Program-made: the position numbers and the translations under genes
Notes under the pieces: model-generated
What the model was told of the DNA's origin: nothing
Seen by the model: the letters and a program-made list of their open reading frames with translations, nothing else
Database searches by the model: none
Shown here: one piece after another, positions 28,502 to 37,236 of the stretch
How positions within the stretch are numbered: the first letter of the stretch is position 1
How the letters are laid out: every line of letters starts with the position of its first letter
Assembly (NCBI GenBank): GCA_014896555.1
Contig: JADBKC010000015.1
Coordinates: forward strand, 1 to 38,402
Direction of reading: 5' to 3'
From: Caryophanales bacterium
GTDB lineage: Bacteria > Bacillota > Bacilli > Bacillales > DSM-4216
DNA: 38,402 nt

Positions 28502-29347
28502 ATGAAGATATCTTATTTAGGACCTGCGGCAACATTTACGGATTTAGCAGTTTGTTCTGCTTTTCCGCAAGCGGAAAAAAAGGCATGCATGACGATTCCG
28601 GAATGTATGGATGAGGTCATGGAAGGAAAAGCGGACTTGGCAGTGGTGCCGCTTGAGAATACACTGGAAGGAACTGTGAATTTAACGATTGATTATTTAA
28701 CTCAGGAAGTGGATTTGAAAATTTTAGCGGAGTTGATTGCTCCCATTCGGCAGCATTTATTAATGCACCCTCAAAATGCCGAGCGTTGGAAGAACATCGA
28801 AAAAGTCTTATCTCATCCCCATGCCATTGCCCAATGCTATAAGTTTTTACATACATATTTTGGGGAAGTGCCGCGTGAAGAAGCGGCATCGACGGCCGCG
28901 GCTGCTCGTTATGTAAGTGAACATCCGGAACAGATCACTGCTGCGATTGGAAATTCATTATCTGCTGAAAAATACGGTTTAACAATTGTGAAGGAAAATA
29001 TTCATGATTATGATTTCAATCATACAAAATTTATTGTGTTGTCCAAAGACGAACAAAAGTTGGAATTGCCTTTTGAGTCTAGTGCGGAGAAGACGACTAT
29101 TATGGTCACATTGCCATCGGATCAAGCAGGCGCACTGCATCAAGTATTATCAGCGTTTGCTTGGCGAAAAATCAACTTGAGCAAAATTGAATCAAGACCG
29201 GTCAAAACAGGACTAGGAAACTACTTTTTTATTATTGATATTAATCAAAAGATGGACAGCGTATTGCTGCCCAATGCCTTTGCCGAGATGGAAGCGTTAG
29301 GCTGCACGGTCAAAGTTCTTGGAAGCTATTTATCTTATCAAATTTAA
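28502..29347 (+). CDS. pheA: Prephenate dehydratase
   Basis: Converts prephenate to phenylpyruvate for phenylalanine synthesis. 281 residues. N-terminal type-2 periplasmic-binding-like catalytic domain (YLGPAATFTDLA..., VVPLENTLEGTV) and the active-site motif NHTKFIVL near residue 175; C-terminal ACT domain (~195-278) with LHQVLSAFAWRKINLSKIESRP, the ESRP phenylalanine-binding motif, so feedback inhibition is expected. ATG after GAGAGGGAG. Followed by a terminator shared with the convergent niaR. Confidence 0.97.
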   Translation: MKISYLGPAATFTDLAVCSAFPQAEKKACMTIPECMDEVMEGKADLAVVPLENTLEGTVNLTIDYLTQEVDLKILAELIAPIRQHLLMHPQNAERWKNIEKVLSHPHAIAQCYKFLHTYFGEVPREEAASTAAAARYVSEHPEQITAAIGNSLSAEKYGLTIVKENIHDYDFNHTKFIVLSKDEQKLELPFESSAEKTTIMVTLPSDQAGALHQVLSAFAWRKINLSKIESRPVKTGLGNYFFIIDINQKMDSVLLPNAFAEMEALGCTVKVLGSYLSYQI

Positions 29348-29356
29348 ATGGAAAAT

Positions 29357-29393
29357 GGGCATCTAGCCAACAAGGCTTTTGATGCCCTTTCTT
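29357..29393. terminator. Terminator between convergent pheA and niaR
   Basis: GGGCATC (29357-29363) with inner AGCC pairs with GGCT and GATGCCC (29381-29387); TTTCTTCTT follows on the plus strand. Good pheA terminator; the minus-strand tail is weaker. Confidence 0.75.
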
Positions 29394-29470
29394 CTTCACG
29401 AATGTTATGAAGAAACCGGTTTTAGTCTAGAAATCAATGAAAATCTTTCCGGGATTTCCGAGACGTCAAA

Positions 29471-30010
29471 CTATTCGTCCAAGAGAAATCCTGCTTTTTT
29501 CAGGGCTTTTTCCGCAGCATCAAGAGCGTGGGAATCTTTGGCGCTGACAGTATGGAGATGCACACCATCGGTCAGCTCCGACAAAAAGGCAGCGTTCGTT
29601 TCTCGAATACTAGCCATAAACTGTTCGACTTCTTTTCGATTAGACACCATAATGGACGCTGTTAAGTCGCCGTACACCGGGTGTTCAATTTTCACATCTT
29701 TTACGGTAAGGCCGTGGTCCACAAGCAAATTAAGCTCCGCTTCTGTTTCCTCCGGAGTATGATAACAGGCGATGGTCCGCTCAAAAGCGCCGTCACTCCC
29801 CGGATGCGGTAAATACATATATCCTTGGCTTGTAGCAATAATCGGTTCGTTTCTAGCTTTTAAAATGGTAATATCATTAACGATCACTTGACGACTAACA
29901 TTGGTTTTTTTCGCTAGTTCACTTCCAGTGATCGGATCCGACGATTGTTTTAAGTATTGCAAAATAAGCGTTCTTCGCTCTTCCCCTAAAATTTTTCTGC
30001 CGGAAGACAA
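29471..30010 (-). CDS. niaR: Niacin-responsive NAD-synthesis repressor NiaR (YrxA)
   Basis: Represses NAD synthesis genes in response to nicotinate. TTG at 30010 is chosen because GGAGGG lies ~6 nt upstream and gives 179 residues (B. subtilis 180); an ATG at 30052 overlapping the nifS stop is an alternative without a ribosome site. N-terminal winged HTH (GSELAKKTNVSRQVIVNDITILK, ~27-49) and C-terminal 3H domain with the conserved His residues in IEHPVYGDL and DGVHLHTV. Co-directional and coupled to nifS; its likely operator lies in the nifS-nadB intergenic region. Confidence 0.95.
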   Translation of the reverse strand: MSSGRKILGEERRTLILQYLKQSSDPITGSELAKKTNVSRQVIVNDITILKARNEPIIATSQGYMYLPHPGSDGAFERTIACYHTPEETEAELNLLVDHGLTVKDVKIEHPVYGDLTASIMVSNRKEVEQFMASIRETNAAFLSELTDGVHLHTVSAKDSHALDAAEKALKKAGFLLDE

Positions 30011-30051
30011 CAAAATCCCTCCATTGCTAAAGTTCTTCATTCTCTTTTCCA

Positions 30052-31215
30052 TTACGATTGTACCATAGTTCTTTGAGCTAGCGAACCCGGTGAGAACTTG
30101 CGAGCGATTCCAAAAAGAGCTTTCGCCAGCTCGATGATATCAATGTCGGCCGTTTGATGGCTGAAGGAAATTCGAAAAAACTGTTTGGCAGAAGCATCAG
30201 GTTCTCCTATGGCAGCCATCGTTTTCGCTCCTTCTCCTTTACTTTCTGAACATGCACTGCCCGTGGAAATCGCAAAGCCAAGCCGGTTGCATTCAAGCAT
30301 GACAAGCTGACCTTCTATTCCGTCCATTGCCATTCCGATAATGGATGGAAGCTGGGCGCTTTGTTCTGCTTCATAAATGGTATAGGGGAAAGACGGCAAT
30401 GCGGAACGGAAAAGTTCGCGTTTTCTTAAGCATTCCTTCCAATAGGATGGGGGATCGGTTTTAGCAGCAGCTACTGCGAAAGCAGCAATTCCAGGTACAT
30501 TGACCGTTCCGCCGCGGAATCCGTGTTCTTGTGAGAGAAGCGGAAAAACTGGTTCATAGGAGCAGTCAGGATGTATATAGACGGCTCCGACTCCTTTTGG
30601 TCCGCCGATTTTGTGGGAAGAAACGGTGATACTGTCCACATAAGGAATGATTGTGCGTACATCCACTTTTCCAAAGGACTGGACACAATCTGTGTGAAAT
30701 AACACTTTGTTTCGATCAATAAGCCTGCTGATTTCTTGTATGGGCTGAATGGTTCCAATTTCTTGATTAACGTGTTGGATGGAAATCAATATCGTGTCAG
30801 AGCGAAGATTTTCAAGAACCCTTTTGGGCGAAATTCGACCGTCTTTTTCCATTTTTAGCTTGGTAACGTGAAATCCCTCTTTTTCCAGAAAGCTAAAGGC
30901 GGAATGGACGGAATTATGTTCGCTCTCGGCCGTGATGATATGGTTTCCTTTGCCGGTTTCTCGCGCTTTTCTGGCTAGTGATAATATAGCAAGTAAATTG
31001 CTTTCTGTTCCCCCTGAAGTAAAAAAAAGGCCTCTAGGTTCTATACCCATTCGTTCAGCAAGAATGGAACGGCAATTCTCTAATACATCCCGGGCGCCGA
31101 TCCCAATGTTATGGTGGCTTTCGCTGTTTCCAAAATACATTTTGTTCATTTCCACATAGGCGGAAATTGCTTCTTCGTCCATTGGAACAGTGGCCGCGCA
31201 GTCAAAATATTTCAT
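30052..31215 (-). CDS. nifS: Cysteine desulfurase NifS of the nad locus
   Basis: PLP enzyme that in B. subtilis supplies sulphur for the [4Fe-4S] cluster of NadA. ATG at 31215 after AAGGAGAGG; 387 residues. PLP motifs SSHKIGGPKGVGAV (Schiff-base Lys about residue 200) and SGGTESN; catalytic Cys loop STGSACSESKGEGAKT (~325). Divergent from nadB-nadC-nadA and followed by niaR. Its own partner, NadA, is intact with all three cluster cysteines. Confidence 0.95.
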   Translation of the reverse strand: MKYFDCAATVPMDEEAISAYVEMNKMYFGNSESHHNIGIGARDVLENCRSILAERMGIEPRGLFFTSGGTESNLLAILSLARKARETGKGNHIITAESEHNSVHSAFSFLEKEGFHVTKLKMEKDGRISPKRVLENLRSDTILISIQHVNQEIGTIQPIQEISRLIDRNKVLFHTDCVQSFGKVDVRTIIPYVDSITVSSHKIGGPKGVGAVYIHPDCSYEPVFPLLSQEHGFRGGTVNVPGIAAFAVAAAKTDPPSYWKECLRKRELFRSALPSFPYTIYEAEQSAQLPSIIGMAMDGIEGQLVMLECNRLGFAISTGSACSESKGEGAKTMAAIGEPDASAKQFFRISFSHQTADIDIIELAKALFGIARKFSPGSLAQRTMVQS

Positions 31216-31267
31216 TTTTCCTCTCCTTCCTAAGTCTGTCAAACAATCGATCGATTTCAAAAAATAC

Positions 31268-31320
31268 TTGTCAATAGTTTAATTTTATGTAAACATATAT
31301 GTCAAGACATGTGTAAAAAA
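31268..31320. promoter_or_regulatory. Probable NiaR operator in the nifS-nadB divergent region
   Basis: ACATATATGTCAAGACATGTGT at 31293-31314 is an imperfect palindrome centred on TCAAGA and contains TTGACA on the minus strand. This resembles the NiaR boxes of Bacillus nifS/nadB control regions. A TTGTCA at 31269 and minus-strand TTGACA-like sites overlap it, so binding would block both divergent promoters. Exact -10 boxes are not clear. Confidence 0.65.
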
Positions 31321-31392
31321 CAAAATTAAAATCTCCGACGGTTTATAGATGAAAAAGTTGCAGATATGTAGAGACAAAAAGGGGGATGGAGA

Positions 31393-32100
31393 ATGGAGAA
31401 AGAAGCGTATGTGGTGATTATGGGAGGAGGGGTGGCTGCTTTTCAGCTTGTTCGCTGCCTTCATTCGCCATTTCATGTCGTGATTATTACAAAAAGCAAA
31501 ATCCGACACAGCAACTCTTACAAGGAACAGGGCGGGATTGCTGCGGTTGTTACAGAAACGGTTCGATTGGATTTGCATGTTCGCGATACGTTAGTTGGAG
31601 GAAGATGCGATAGGGGAAACAGCATCCAGCGGGGTTTATGGAGCAATAAACTGGTAACTAATTCTCTTTTAGAAGGGCTTGTTTTTGGAAAAAGATTAGC
31701 CGAGTTTATTAACCATCATCCTCGTGTTTCGCCGATCCGATCCGATCTTTACGACTATCCATTGAGAGTGACAGAAGACGAAATTGAAAATCTCGATTCA
31801 GAAAAGTTGAAATGGAACATGATCGAAAATGTAGGAATCATTCGAAATGAAGCCGGGCTTTACAGACAATTGAATTGGCTGCCGGTTCAGTTGTTAGATT
31901 CTTTAATGGAACAATCTTTGGAAAGACTGTCTATCGAACAAATTCAAACGACTTTTATGTTTATCAATAGTTTTATCATGACGAAGTCGGCTTTCATTCG
32001 GAAAGAGAGCCGCGGTTCCCACATTCGAAGCGATTTTCCAAATAAAGGCTTGTTGGGGAAGGTCAATGTATTATTCATGAATAAAGGAATACGACTTTGA
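31393..32100 (+). pseudogene. nadB: Remnant of L-aspartate oxidase with large internal deletion
   Basis: Aspartate oxidase is ~530 residues; this open frame has 235. The N-terminus (1-~70) keeps the FAD dinucleotide fold (VVIMGGGVAAFQL) and KEQGGIAAV. It then jumps near base 31606 to the C-terminal part: in the next frame bases 31607-31645 read AIGETASSGVYGA, and a missing A at about 31645-31648 restores the first frame at NKLVTNSLLEGLVFGKR. About 285 middle residues, with most substrate and flavin-binding residues, are absent, so oxidase activity is not expected. The frame is still open by compensation. It occupies the first place of the nad operon, before intact nadC and nadA. Confidence 0.9.
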
Positions 32101-32112
32101 GGAGAGAGTTTT

Positions 32113-32958
32113 ATGAATCACATCAAACTGGAATCCATGCTTAAAGATTTTTTTATTGAGGATATCGGGGACGGGGATATGAGCGGGGAAGCCATATTTA
32201 CATCTGATGATCAAGGCTCATTTTCCTTTTTGGCAAAATCGAATGGTGTTTTTTGCGGCAGTGATGTCATTAAGACAGGTTTTCGTCTGATTGATCCCAC
32301 TTCGGAGGCAACTGTTTATCGGAAAGATGGCGACTTAGTGGAAAAAGGAGAAGACATAGCTGAAATCAAGGGAACGATGCGGGGTCTTCTCCAAGGCGAA
32401 AGAGTGATTTTAAATTTGATTCAAAGAATGTCCGGGATTGCCACGATAACGGCTAAAGCGGCTGAAATCGTGAAGGGGACGGGGGCGAAAATCTGCGATA
32501 CAAGAAAAACGTCCCCCGGTCTTAGGATGCTCGAAAAATATGCCGTTCGAATAGGCGGGGGCTATAACCATCGCAAAGGACTTTATGATGCCATTATGTT
32601 AAAAGACAATCATATTGCTTTTAGTGGAAGCATTTTGTCCGCAGTGAAAAGAGCAAAACAGTTTGCAGGTCATACGACGAAAGTAGAAGTGGAAATTGAA
32701 ACAAAAGAACAGCTGCTGGAAGCGGTAGAAGCCGGTGCCGACATTATTATGTTTGATAATTGCACACCGGAACAAATACGTGATTGGATCGCTTATGTGC
32801 CCGAACATATTTGTACAGAAGCTTCAGGCGGCATTACGTTGTCAAACTTGAAAGCGTATGCTGAAACAGGGGTACAATGGATTTCTCTTGGCTTTTTGAC
32901 CCACTCTTACCATGTGCTCGATATCAGTGCAAAGGTGCATCCAAGTTTTAAACATTAA
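32113..32958 (+). CDS. nadC: Nicotinate-nucleotide pyrophosphorylase (quinolinate phosphoribosyltransferase)
   Basis: Converts quinolinate and PRPP to nicotinate mononucleotide. 281 residues, full length. N-terminal sandwich domain (EDIGDGDMSGEAIF) and alpha/beta barrel with DTRKTSPGLRMLEKYAVRIGGGYNHR (active-site Arg/Lys/His cluster, ~130-157), LKDNHI, EVEIET and EASGGITLSN. ATG after AGGAGAGAG, 12 nt downstream of the nadB remnant. No damage seen. Confidence 0.97.
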   Translation: MNHIKLESMLKDFFIEDIGDGDMSGEAIFTSDDQGSFSFLAKSNGVFCGSDVIKTGFRLIDPTSEATVYRKDGDLVEKGEDIAEIKGTMRGLLQGERVILNLIQRMSGIATITAKAAEIVKGTGAKICDTRKTSPGLRMLEKYAVRIGGGYNHRKGLYDAIMLKDNHIAFSGSILSAVKRAKQFAGHTTKVEVEIETKEQLLEAVEAGADIIMFDNCTPEQIRDWIAYVPEHICTEASGGITLSNLKAYAETGVQWISLGFLTHSYHVLDISAKVHPSFKH

Positions 32959-32970
32959 AAGGGGGTATGG

Positions 32971-34077
32971 ATGATGAACTTGTTGAAGGCGATTCAACAA
33001 ACAACGGTGATTCCGGAGCATTATAACAAGCTGACAAACGAAGAGATGGAAGATAGAGTTCGAGAACTGAAAAATCGTTTAGGAAAAAGATTGTTTATTC
33101 CTGGACATCATTATCAAAGGGATGAAGTGATTCAATTTGCTGATGCCATTGGAGATTCTTTCAAGCTGGCGAGGATTTCTGCCAATAATAAAGAGGCAGA
33201 ATACATCGTTTTTTGTGGAGTTCATTTTATGGCAGAGACGGCTGATATTTTGACCGCGCCTGATCAAAAAGTGATATTGCCTGATAGGAAAGCCGGCTGT
33301 TCAATGGCGGATATGGCAGATATCCATCAAACGGAGCGGGCATGGAATAAGCTTCAGAATTGGTTTGGCGACACCGTTTTACCTTTAACATATGTGAATT
33401 CTACGGCAGAGATCAAAGCATTTGTCGGCAGAAACGGCGGGGCAACGGTTACTTCTTCCAATGCCCATAAAATATTGAAGTGGGGATTCTCTCAAAAAGA
33501 ACGAATTCTGTTTCTTCCAGATCAACATCTTGGTCGAAATACCGCTTACGATTTAGGTGTCGATCTTCATCAAATGGCTCTTTGGGATCCATTGGCAGAC
33601 GAATTGGACTATGAAGGAGACTTGAATGATGTAAAAGTGATTTTATGGAAAGGGCATTGTTCTGTACATGAAAATTTCACCATCTATAATGTCCGCGAAG
33701 TGCGGAAAACATATCCAGACATCAACATTATCGTACATCCGGAATGTCGTCGGGAAGTGGTGGAGGCGGCGGATAGCAGCGGTTCCACCAACTATATTAT
33801 CCAAACAATTGAAAACGCGGCGCCGGGAACATCTTGGGCGATCGGAACAGAGATGAATCTTGTCAGTCGTCTGATCAAGCAACATCCAGATAAACATATT
33901 ATTTCCCTTAACCCCCATTTTTGCCCATGTATGACGATGAACCGTATTGATCTTCCCCATCTGCTTTGGTCATTGGAGTCCATTGACAAAGGGGATCCCA
34001 TCAATCAAATCAAGGTATCTGAACAAGTGGCAGCCGAAGCAAAACTTGCGCTTGAACGAATGCTTGCACTCTCATGA
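32971..34077 (+). CDS. nadA: Quinolinate synthase
   Basis: [4Fe-4S] enzyme condensing iminoaspartate with dihydroxyacetone phosphate to quinolinate. 368 residues, the length of B. subtilis NadA. Cluster cysteines are preserved: Cys110 in [13 protein letters not shown], the Cys in HPECRREV (~230) and in HFCPCMTM (~320). [11 protein letters not shown] and the double TSSNAHK region are typical. ATGs at 32971 and 32974 both lie after AAAGGGGG. Its substrate normally comes from NadB, which is broken here, so either another iminoaspartate source exists or the pathway is dead. Confidence 0.97.
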   Translation: MMNLLKAIQQTTVIPEHYNKLTNEEMEDRVRELKNRLGKRLFIPGHHYQRDEVIQFADAIGDSFKLARISANNKEAEYIVFCGVHFMAETADILTAPDQKVILPDRKAGCSMADMADIHQTERAWNKLQNWFGDTVLPLTYVNSTAEIKAFVGRNGGATVTSSNAHKILKWGFSQKERILFLPDQHLGRNTAYDLGVDLHQMALWDPLADELDYEGDLNDVKVILWKGHCSVHENFTIYNVREVRKTYPDINIIVHPECRREVVEAADSSGSTNYIIQTIENAAPGTSWAIGTEMNLVSRLIKQHPDKHIISLNPHFCPCMTMNRIDLPHLLWSLESIDKGDPINQIKVSEQVAAEAKLALERMLALS

Positions 34078-34161
34078 TTCAAATGGCCACATCTCATGTC
34101 TTTCCGAGCAGGAAAGGCATATTTTTTTGAAAAAAAACATAAATTTTTGTGTAAGTTTAAT

Positions 34162-34188
34162 CGCATTTTGGGATCGAAGGCATACAAT
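34162..34188 (+). promoter_or_regulatory. Probable sigma-E promoter of safA
   Basis: CATACAAT at 34181-34188 matches the sigma-E -10 consensus (CATACAnT) exactly. A CGCATTT at 34162-34168, about 13 nt upstream, is a plausible -35. B. subtilis safA is also sigma-E dependent. Confidence 0.65.
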
Positions 34189-34216
34189 ATATGGACTTAC
34201 GCCTAAGGAGGGAATA

Positions 34217-35452
34217 ATGTTGAAGATCCATATAGTGCAAAAAGGTGATACGCTGTGGACGATCGCAAAAAAATACGGCGTTTCTTTTGAAGAATTAAAA
34301 AAGATAAATTCTCAACTCTCCAATCCGGAAATGATTATGCCTGGCATGAAAATTAAAATACCCGGAACAGGGGGAAGCGTAAAAAAAGGGTCCGGCCATC
34401 ATCATAGTAGTACCCATCATCACAGTAAAGAAATGAAGTATGAACATCCTTTTAAAGAAATGAAACCTCCAACTGTCCCTGCTGCCGAAACTCCTAACCA
34501 AATCATTAAAAAAGAAGTCCCGAAAGAAAAGCCGCAACCTGTCACACCCATTATGCCGCAGCCAATCGTTCCTGATATAGAAATCAATCAACATTTTGAT
34601 GTGACAATGGAGCAAGTGAACAAACAAATGAGTCAACAAGTGCAAAAAGAAATTCATAAAGTACCTCCCAATCTATTTCCTGGATTAGAGGAGTCAGCGG
34701 AAATCATGGAAGAACATGAATCATCGTGTCATCCACCTATGCCGCAAGTCGAGTATAGCGGATGTTATGAAGGCAGCTTTCCATACGTAAATCCATACTA
34801 TATGAATTGTTATTCTGCTCCCATCATGCCGGTATATCCTTGCCAAGGGCAGTGGCCGCAACCAGTCCCGTACGTTCAATCTAGTATGACACCCGTTTAT
34901 CAGCAGCCTTCCTATCCATATGGACTTCCTGGAGCGATGATGAACGAACCAATGGAAGAGTCATCCTCAGCGCTTTTGCCTTTTTCGGAAATGCAGGCTC
35001 CGGGAATGTATCCTCTAGGTAGCTATGGGAACCAGCCGGGTTTTGCACCGGTTTCCCAAATGCCTCCGGTGACTGGCGTTGGTCCTTATTATAGCGCTCC
35101 TTATTCTGGTGCAGTCTATCCGCCGATGCCAAATCAACCGATCTCCAATCAACCAATGCCTTATCAACAGGCAGGACCGACGGAGGGTAAATGGTCAAAT
35201 GATTGCCATTGCCAAGATCAAAGCGGAGAACAAGTGCAAATGCCGTCTTATCCAGGAGGGCTTATCATGCCGGTTCAGCCGGCGCCTTATCAGCCCATGT
35301 ATTCGCCAGCACCGAATATGTACGGAACTTACGGCCATCTCTATTCAAATCTGGCTGCACCGTATGGAGGACCAGGCTATCAGCCGCCGTTTGATCAATC
35401 TACTGCTTTTAGGGCCCCAAGTACAGATGATGAGGGTCATGATGATCAATAA
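34217..35452 (+). CDS. safA: Spore inner-coat morphogenetic protein SafA
   Basis: Directs assembly of the inner coat at the cortex/coat boundary and binds SpoVID. ATG 34217 after AAGGAGGG; 411 residues. N-terminal LysM (~1-50, VQKGDTLWTIAKKYGVSFEELKKIN...MKIKIPG), a His cluster (GHHHSSTHHHSK, ~60-72), a Pro/Lys linker, then a low-complexity region (~190-411) rich in Pro, Met, Tyr, Gln and Gly with scattered Cys. A long open frame upstream overlaps nadA and is not used. It is followed by an overlapping kinase-like gene. Confidence 0.93.
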   Translation: MLKIHIVQKGDTLWTIAKKYGVSFEELKKINSQLSNPEMIMPGMKIKIPGTGGSVKKGSGHHHSSTHHHSKEMKYEHPFKEMKPPTVPAAETPNQIIKKEVPKEKPQPVTPIMPQPIVPDIEINQHFDVTMEQVNKQMSQQVQKEIHKVPPNLFPGLEESAEIMEEHESSCHPPMPQVEYSGCYEGSFPYVNPYYMNCYSAPIMPVYPCQGQWPQPVPYVQSSMTPVYQQPSYPYGLPGAMMNEPMEESSSALLPFSEMQAPGMYPLGSYGNQPGFAPVSQMPPVTGVGPYYSAPYSGAVYPPMPNQPISNQPMPYQQAGPTEGKWSNDCHCQDQSGEQVQMPSYPGGLIMPVQPAPYQPMYSPAPNMYGTYGHLYSNLAAPYGGPGYQPPFDQSTAFRAPSTDDEGHDDQ

Positions 35453-36335
35453 TATATCTCAAGGGGACGATTTTTTTCATCGTCTCCTTTTATCTGTTCA
35501 GAATGTGCTGAATGAACCTGTGCTGGCATATAAACCTATAAAGGAAGGAAAATGGAACATTTTTTTGCCGTCAGGATCATGGTTTTTGAAGGAATTTTCT
35601 TCAGTAGAAAAATGGAAACAACAATTGTCCCTAATTCGTTCGCTCCATTGTGTTCATTTTTTCAAAACAGCAGAGCCTCATCCTATGCAAACGGAAAAAG
35701 TCATTTCCTTTCAAAAACGATGTTTCGGGGTTTTCCGATGGATCGAATCATCCATTCCCCCTTTTTCCTATAAAAGCGAAGAAGAAAGAATTCAAGCTCT
35801 TTCTGTTTTAAATGAATTTCACGCTTGTACGGAGACATTTTATCAAACATTTCTATCCGTTATTCCGCACTTTGAGCAATTAAAAAAATGGCAGGAGAGG
35901 TATTATGAATTCGAGGCGAATAGTAAGAAATTGGAATGGTATTTATCTTGGAGTGCGATTAAAAGGTATTTGTGGATGGGGGGAAAAGCGATAGAGCTAA
36001 TTTCAAAATCCACTATACAAGGTGAAATGGCGATCATTCATGGCGATGTAGCCCATCATAATTTTATCAAAGATCGGTCTAACCGTTTGTTTATTACGGA
36101 TTTCGACCTTGTCGCTATTGCTCCGAAAACATATGATTACATTCAGTTTGCCATGAGAGTTTTGCCCATTCTTCATTGGGATGAATCCCTTCTTTGGAAA
36201 CACCCCTTTTTGGACCAATATCAAGATGATCCGTCTTTTCTTGCTCATTTGCTGTTTCCAGCGATATCTTTCGAGAATGGAACCGTTTTTTCAAACGCCC
36301 TCGAAACGGTCATTTACCGTATTTATATCAAATAA
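35442..36335 (+). CDS. Aminoglycoside-phosphotransferase-family protein (CotS/YutH-like)
   Basis: Begins within the end of safA: ATG at 35442 (or 35439) after GAGGG, overlapping the safA stop. 297 residues. N-lobe lysine region SWFLKEFSSVEKW (~40); catalytic loop IIHGDVAHHNF with His200, Asp202 and Asn207; metal motif ITDFDLVAIAP with Asp220. All three catalytic positions are kept, unlike YsxE at 4763, which has the same residue numbering. Substrate unknown; a coat-associated kinase is inferred from its place after safA and before a cortex lipoprotein gene. A terminator-like hairpin lies over its first codons. Confidence 0.8.
   Translation: MINNISQGDDFFHRLLLSVQNVLNEPVLAYKPIKEGKWNIFLPSGSWFLKEFSSVEKWKQQLSLIRSLHCVHFFKTAEPHPMQTEKVISFQKRCFGVFRWIESSIPPFSYKSEEERIQALSVLNEFHACTETFYQTFLSVIPHFEQLKKWQERYYEFEANSKKLEWYLSWSAIKRYLWMGGKAIELISKSTIQGEMAIIHGDVAHHNFIKDRSNRLFITDFDLVAIAPKTYDYIQFAMRVLPILHWDESLLWKHPFLDQYQDDPSFLAHLLFPAISFENGTVFSNALETVIYRIYIK
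35463..35491 (+). terminator. Terminator hairpin of safA, inside the next gene's first codons
   Basis: GGGGACGAT (35463-35471) pairs with ATCGTCTCC (35479-35487), one G-U, then TTTT. It begins 10 nt after the safA stop, within codons 8-16 of the kinase gene, so expression of the latter would depend on read-through or ribosome passage. Confidence 0.65.
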
Positions 36336-36499
36336 CCGTTAAGGAAATGGACGAACGAACGGCATTTTTTAATAGAATATTCTCTAAAGTATCCAAGTAA
36401 CTTCCACTCAATTTCCCTCTAAGTCGTATAGTTTTTTTTTAGCCCCGCACACTAATGAATGAGCTGATCAACGAGCTCACTATGTGGAAAGGGGGGGAA

Positions 36500-37234
36500 A
36501 TGGTGAAGAAAATTTACCAATCTCTCGTTTCGGGAGTCATGGTGGTTTTGAGTCTTGCCGCTTGTTCAGGAGGAGAAGACGCTTATGGAGGCGACCGCCC
36601 TAATTATCATCCAAAGGGCGTTTTTTCCAACGAAGGGCATGGCGGTGACACAAATGACCGTCATGATGGTCCAATGACAGAGCTGTATGACCATTCTATT
36701 GGCAAAGAAGGTCAGGCCATTCGTGAACATAAAAGAAGATATTTACAAGTACGTGATGAAAACGGAAATCCTCCCAATCCGACCGTTCCGCTTGCGAAAG
36801 ATGATAAAAACTTTTGGGCCAGAGATAATCAATTTAGCCGTAAAGAAATAAACTACCATGGCCATTTGCAAACTCAATTGCCCGAGACCAAAAATTCTTA
36901 TTATCATGCCTATGAAGGGAAACTGGCAGAGAAACTTGCAGCTAGAGCAGCCAACGTCAATCATGTTCAAGATGCAAGAGCTGTCATTTATGGCAAAGAT
37001 GTGATCATTGCGGTCATACCCGAAAACGGATCGGCTAAAGAAAAAGTCAAATCAAGCGTCAAAAAAGCAGTCCAACCGTATGTAAACGGGCGCCGATGCA
37101 CTGTTGTCACGGGTATAGGCAATTTCGGCCGCGTTCGCAATATTGATAATGAACTAAGGGACGGCGGACCAAAAGATCAAATAGAGCTTGATTTAAAAGA
37201 AATGGTGCGAACTTTACGCCATCAGGAAAGATAA
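36500..37234 (+). CDS. coxA: YhcN/YlaJ-family sporulation lipoprotein (CoxA-like)
   Basis: ATG 36500 (or GTG 36503) after AAAGGGGGGG; 244 residues. Lipoprotein signal MVKKIYQSLVSGVMVVLSLAAC with lipobox LAAC, Cys22. A Gly/His/Asp-rich polar segment follows (~23-70), then the YhcN/YlaJ domain (~135-240: AARAANVNHVQDARAVIYGKDVIIAVIP...). B. subtilis has the cortex protein gene coxA at this place between safA and yrbC, so the symbol is by synteny and family. Probably made in the forespore or mother cell and membrane attached. Confidence 0.8.
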   Translation: MVKKIYQSLVSGVMVVLSLAACSGGEDAYGGDRPNYHPKGVFSNEGHGGDTNDRHDGPMTELYDHSIGKEGQAIREHKRRYLQVRDENGNPPNPTVPLAKDDKNFWARDNQFSRKEINYHGHLQTQLPETKNSYYHAYEGKLAEKLAARAANVNHVQDARAVIYGKDVIIAVIPENGSAKEKVKSSVKKAVQPYVNGRRCTVVTGIGNFGRVRNIDNELRDGGPKDQIELDLKEMVRTLRHQER

Positions 37235-37236
37235 AG

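Noticed and set aside
29379-29762. 127-codon plus-strand frame antisense to niaR
   Set aside because: Runs from the pheA terminator into the niaR coding region; no ribosome site.
31393-32100. Open frame as a functional short aspartate oxidase or novel flavoprotein
   Set aside because: Half the length of NadB, central catalytic and FAD segments missing, and a stretch at the junction reads correctly only in another frame.
33947-34216. 90-codon N-terminal extension of safA
   Set aside because: Overlaps nadA in another frame; ATG 34217 has AAGGAGGG and gives the conserved LysM start.
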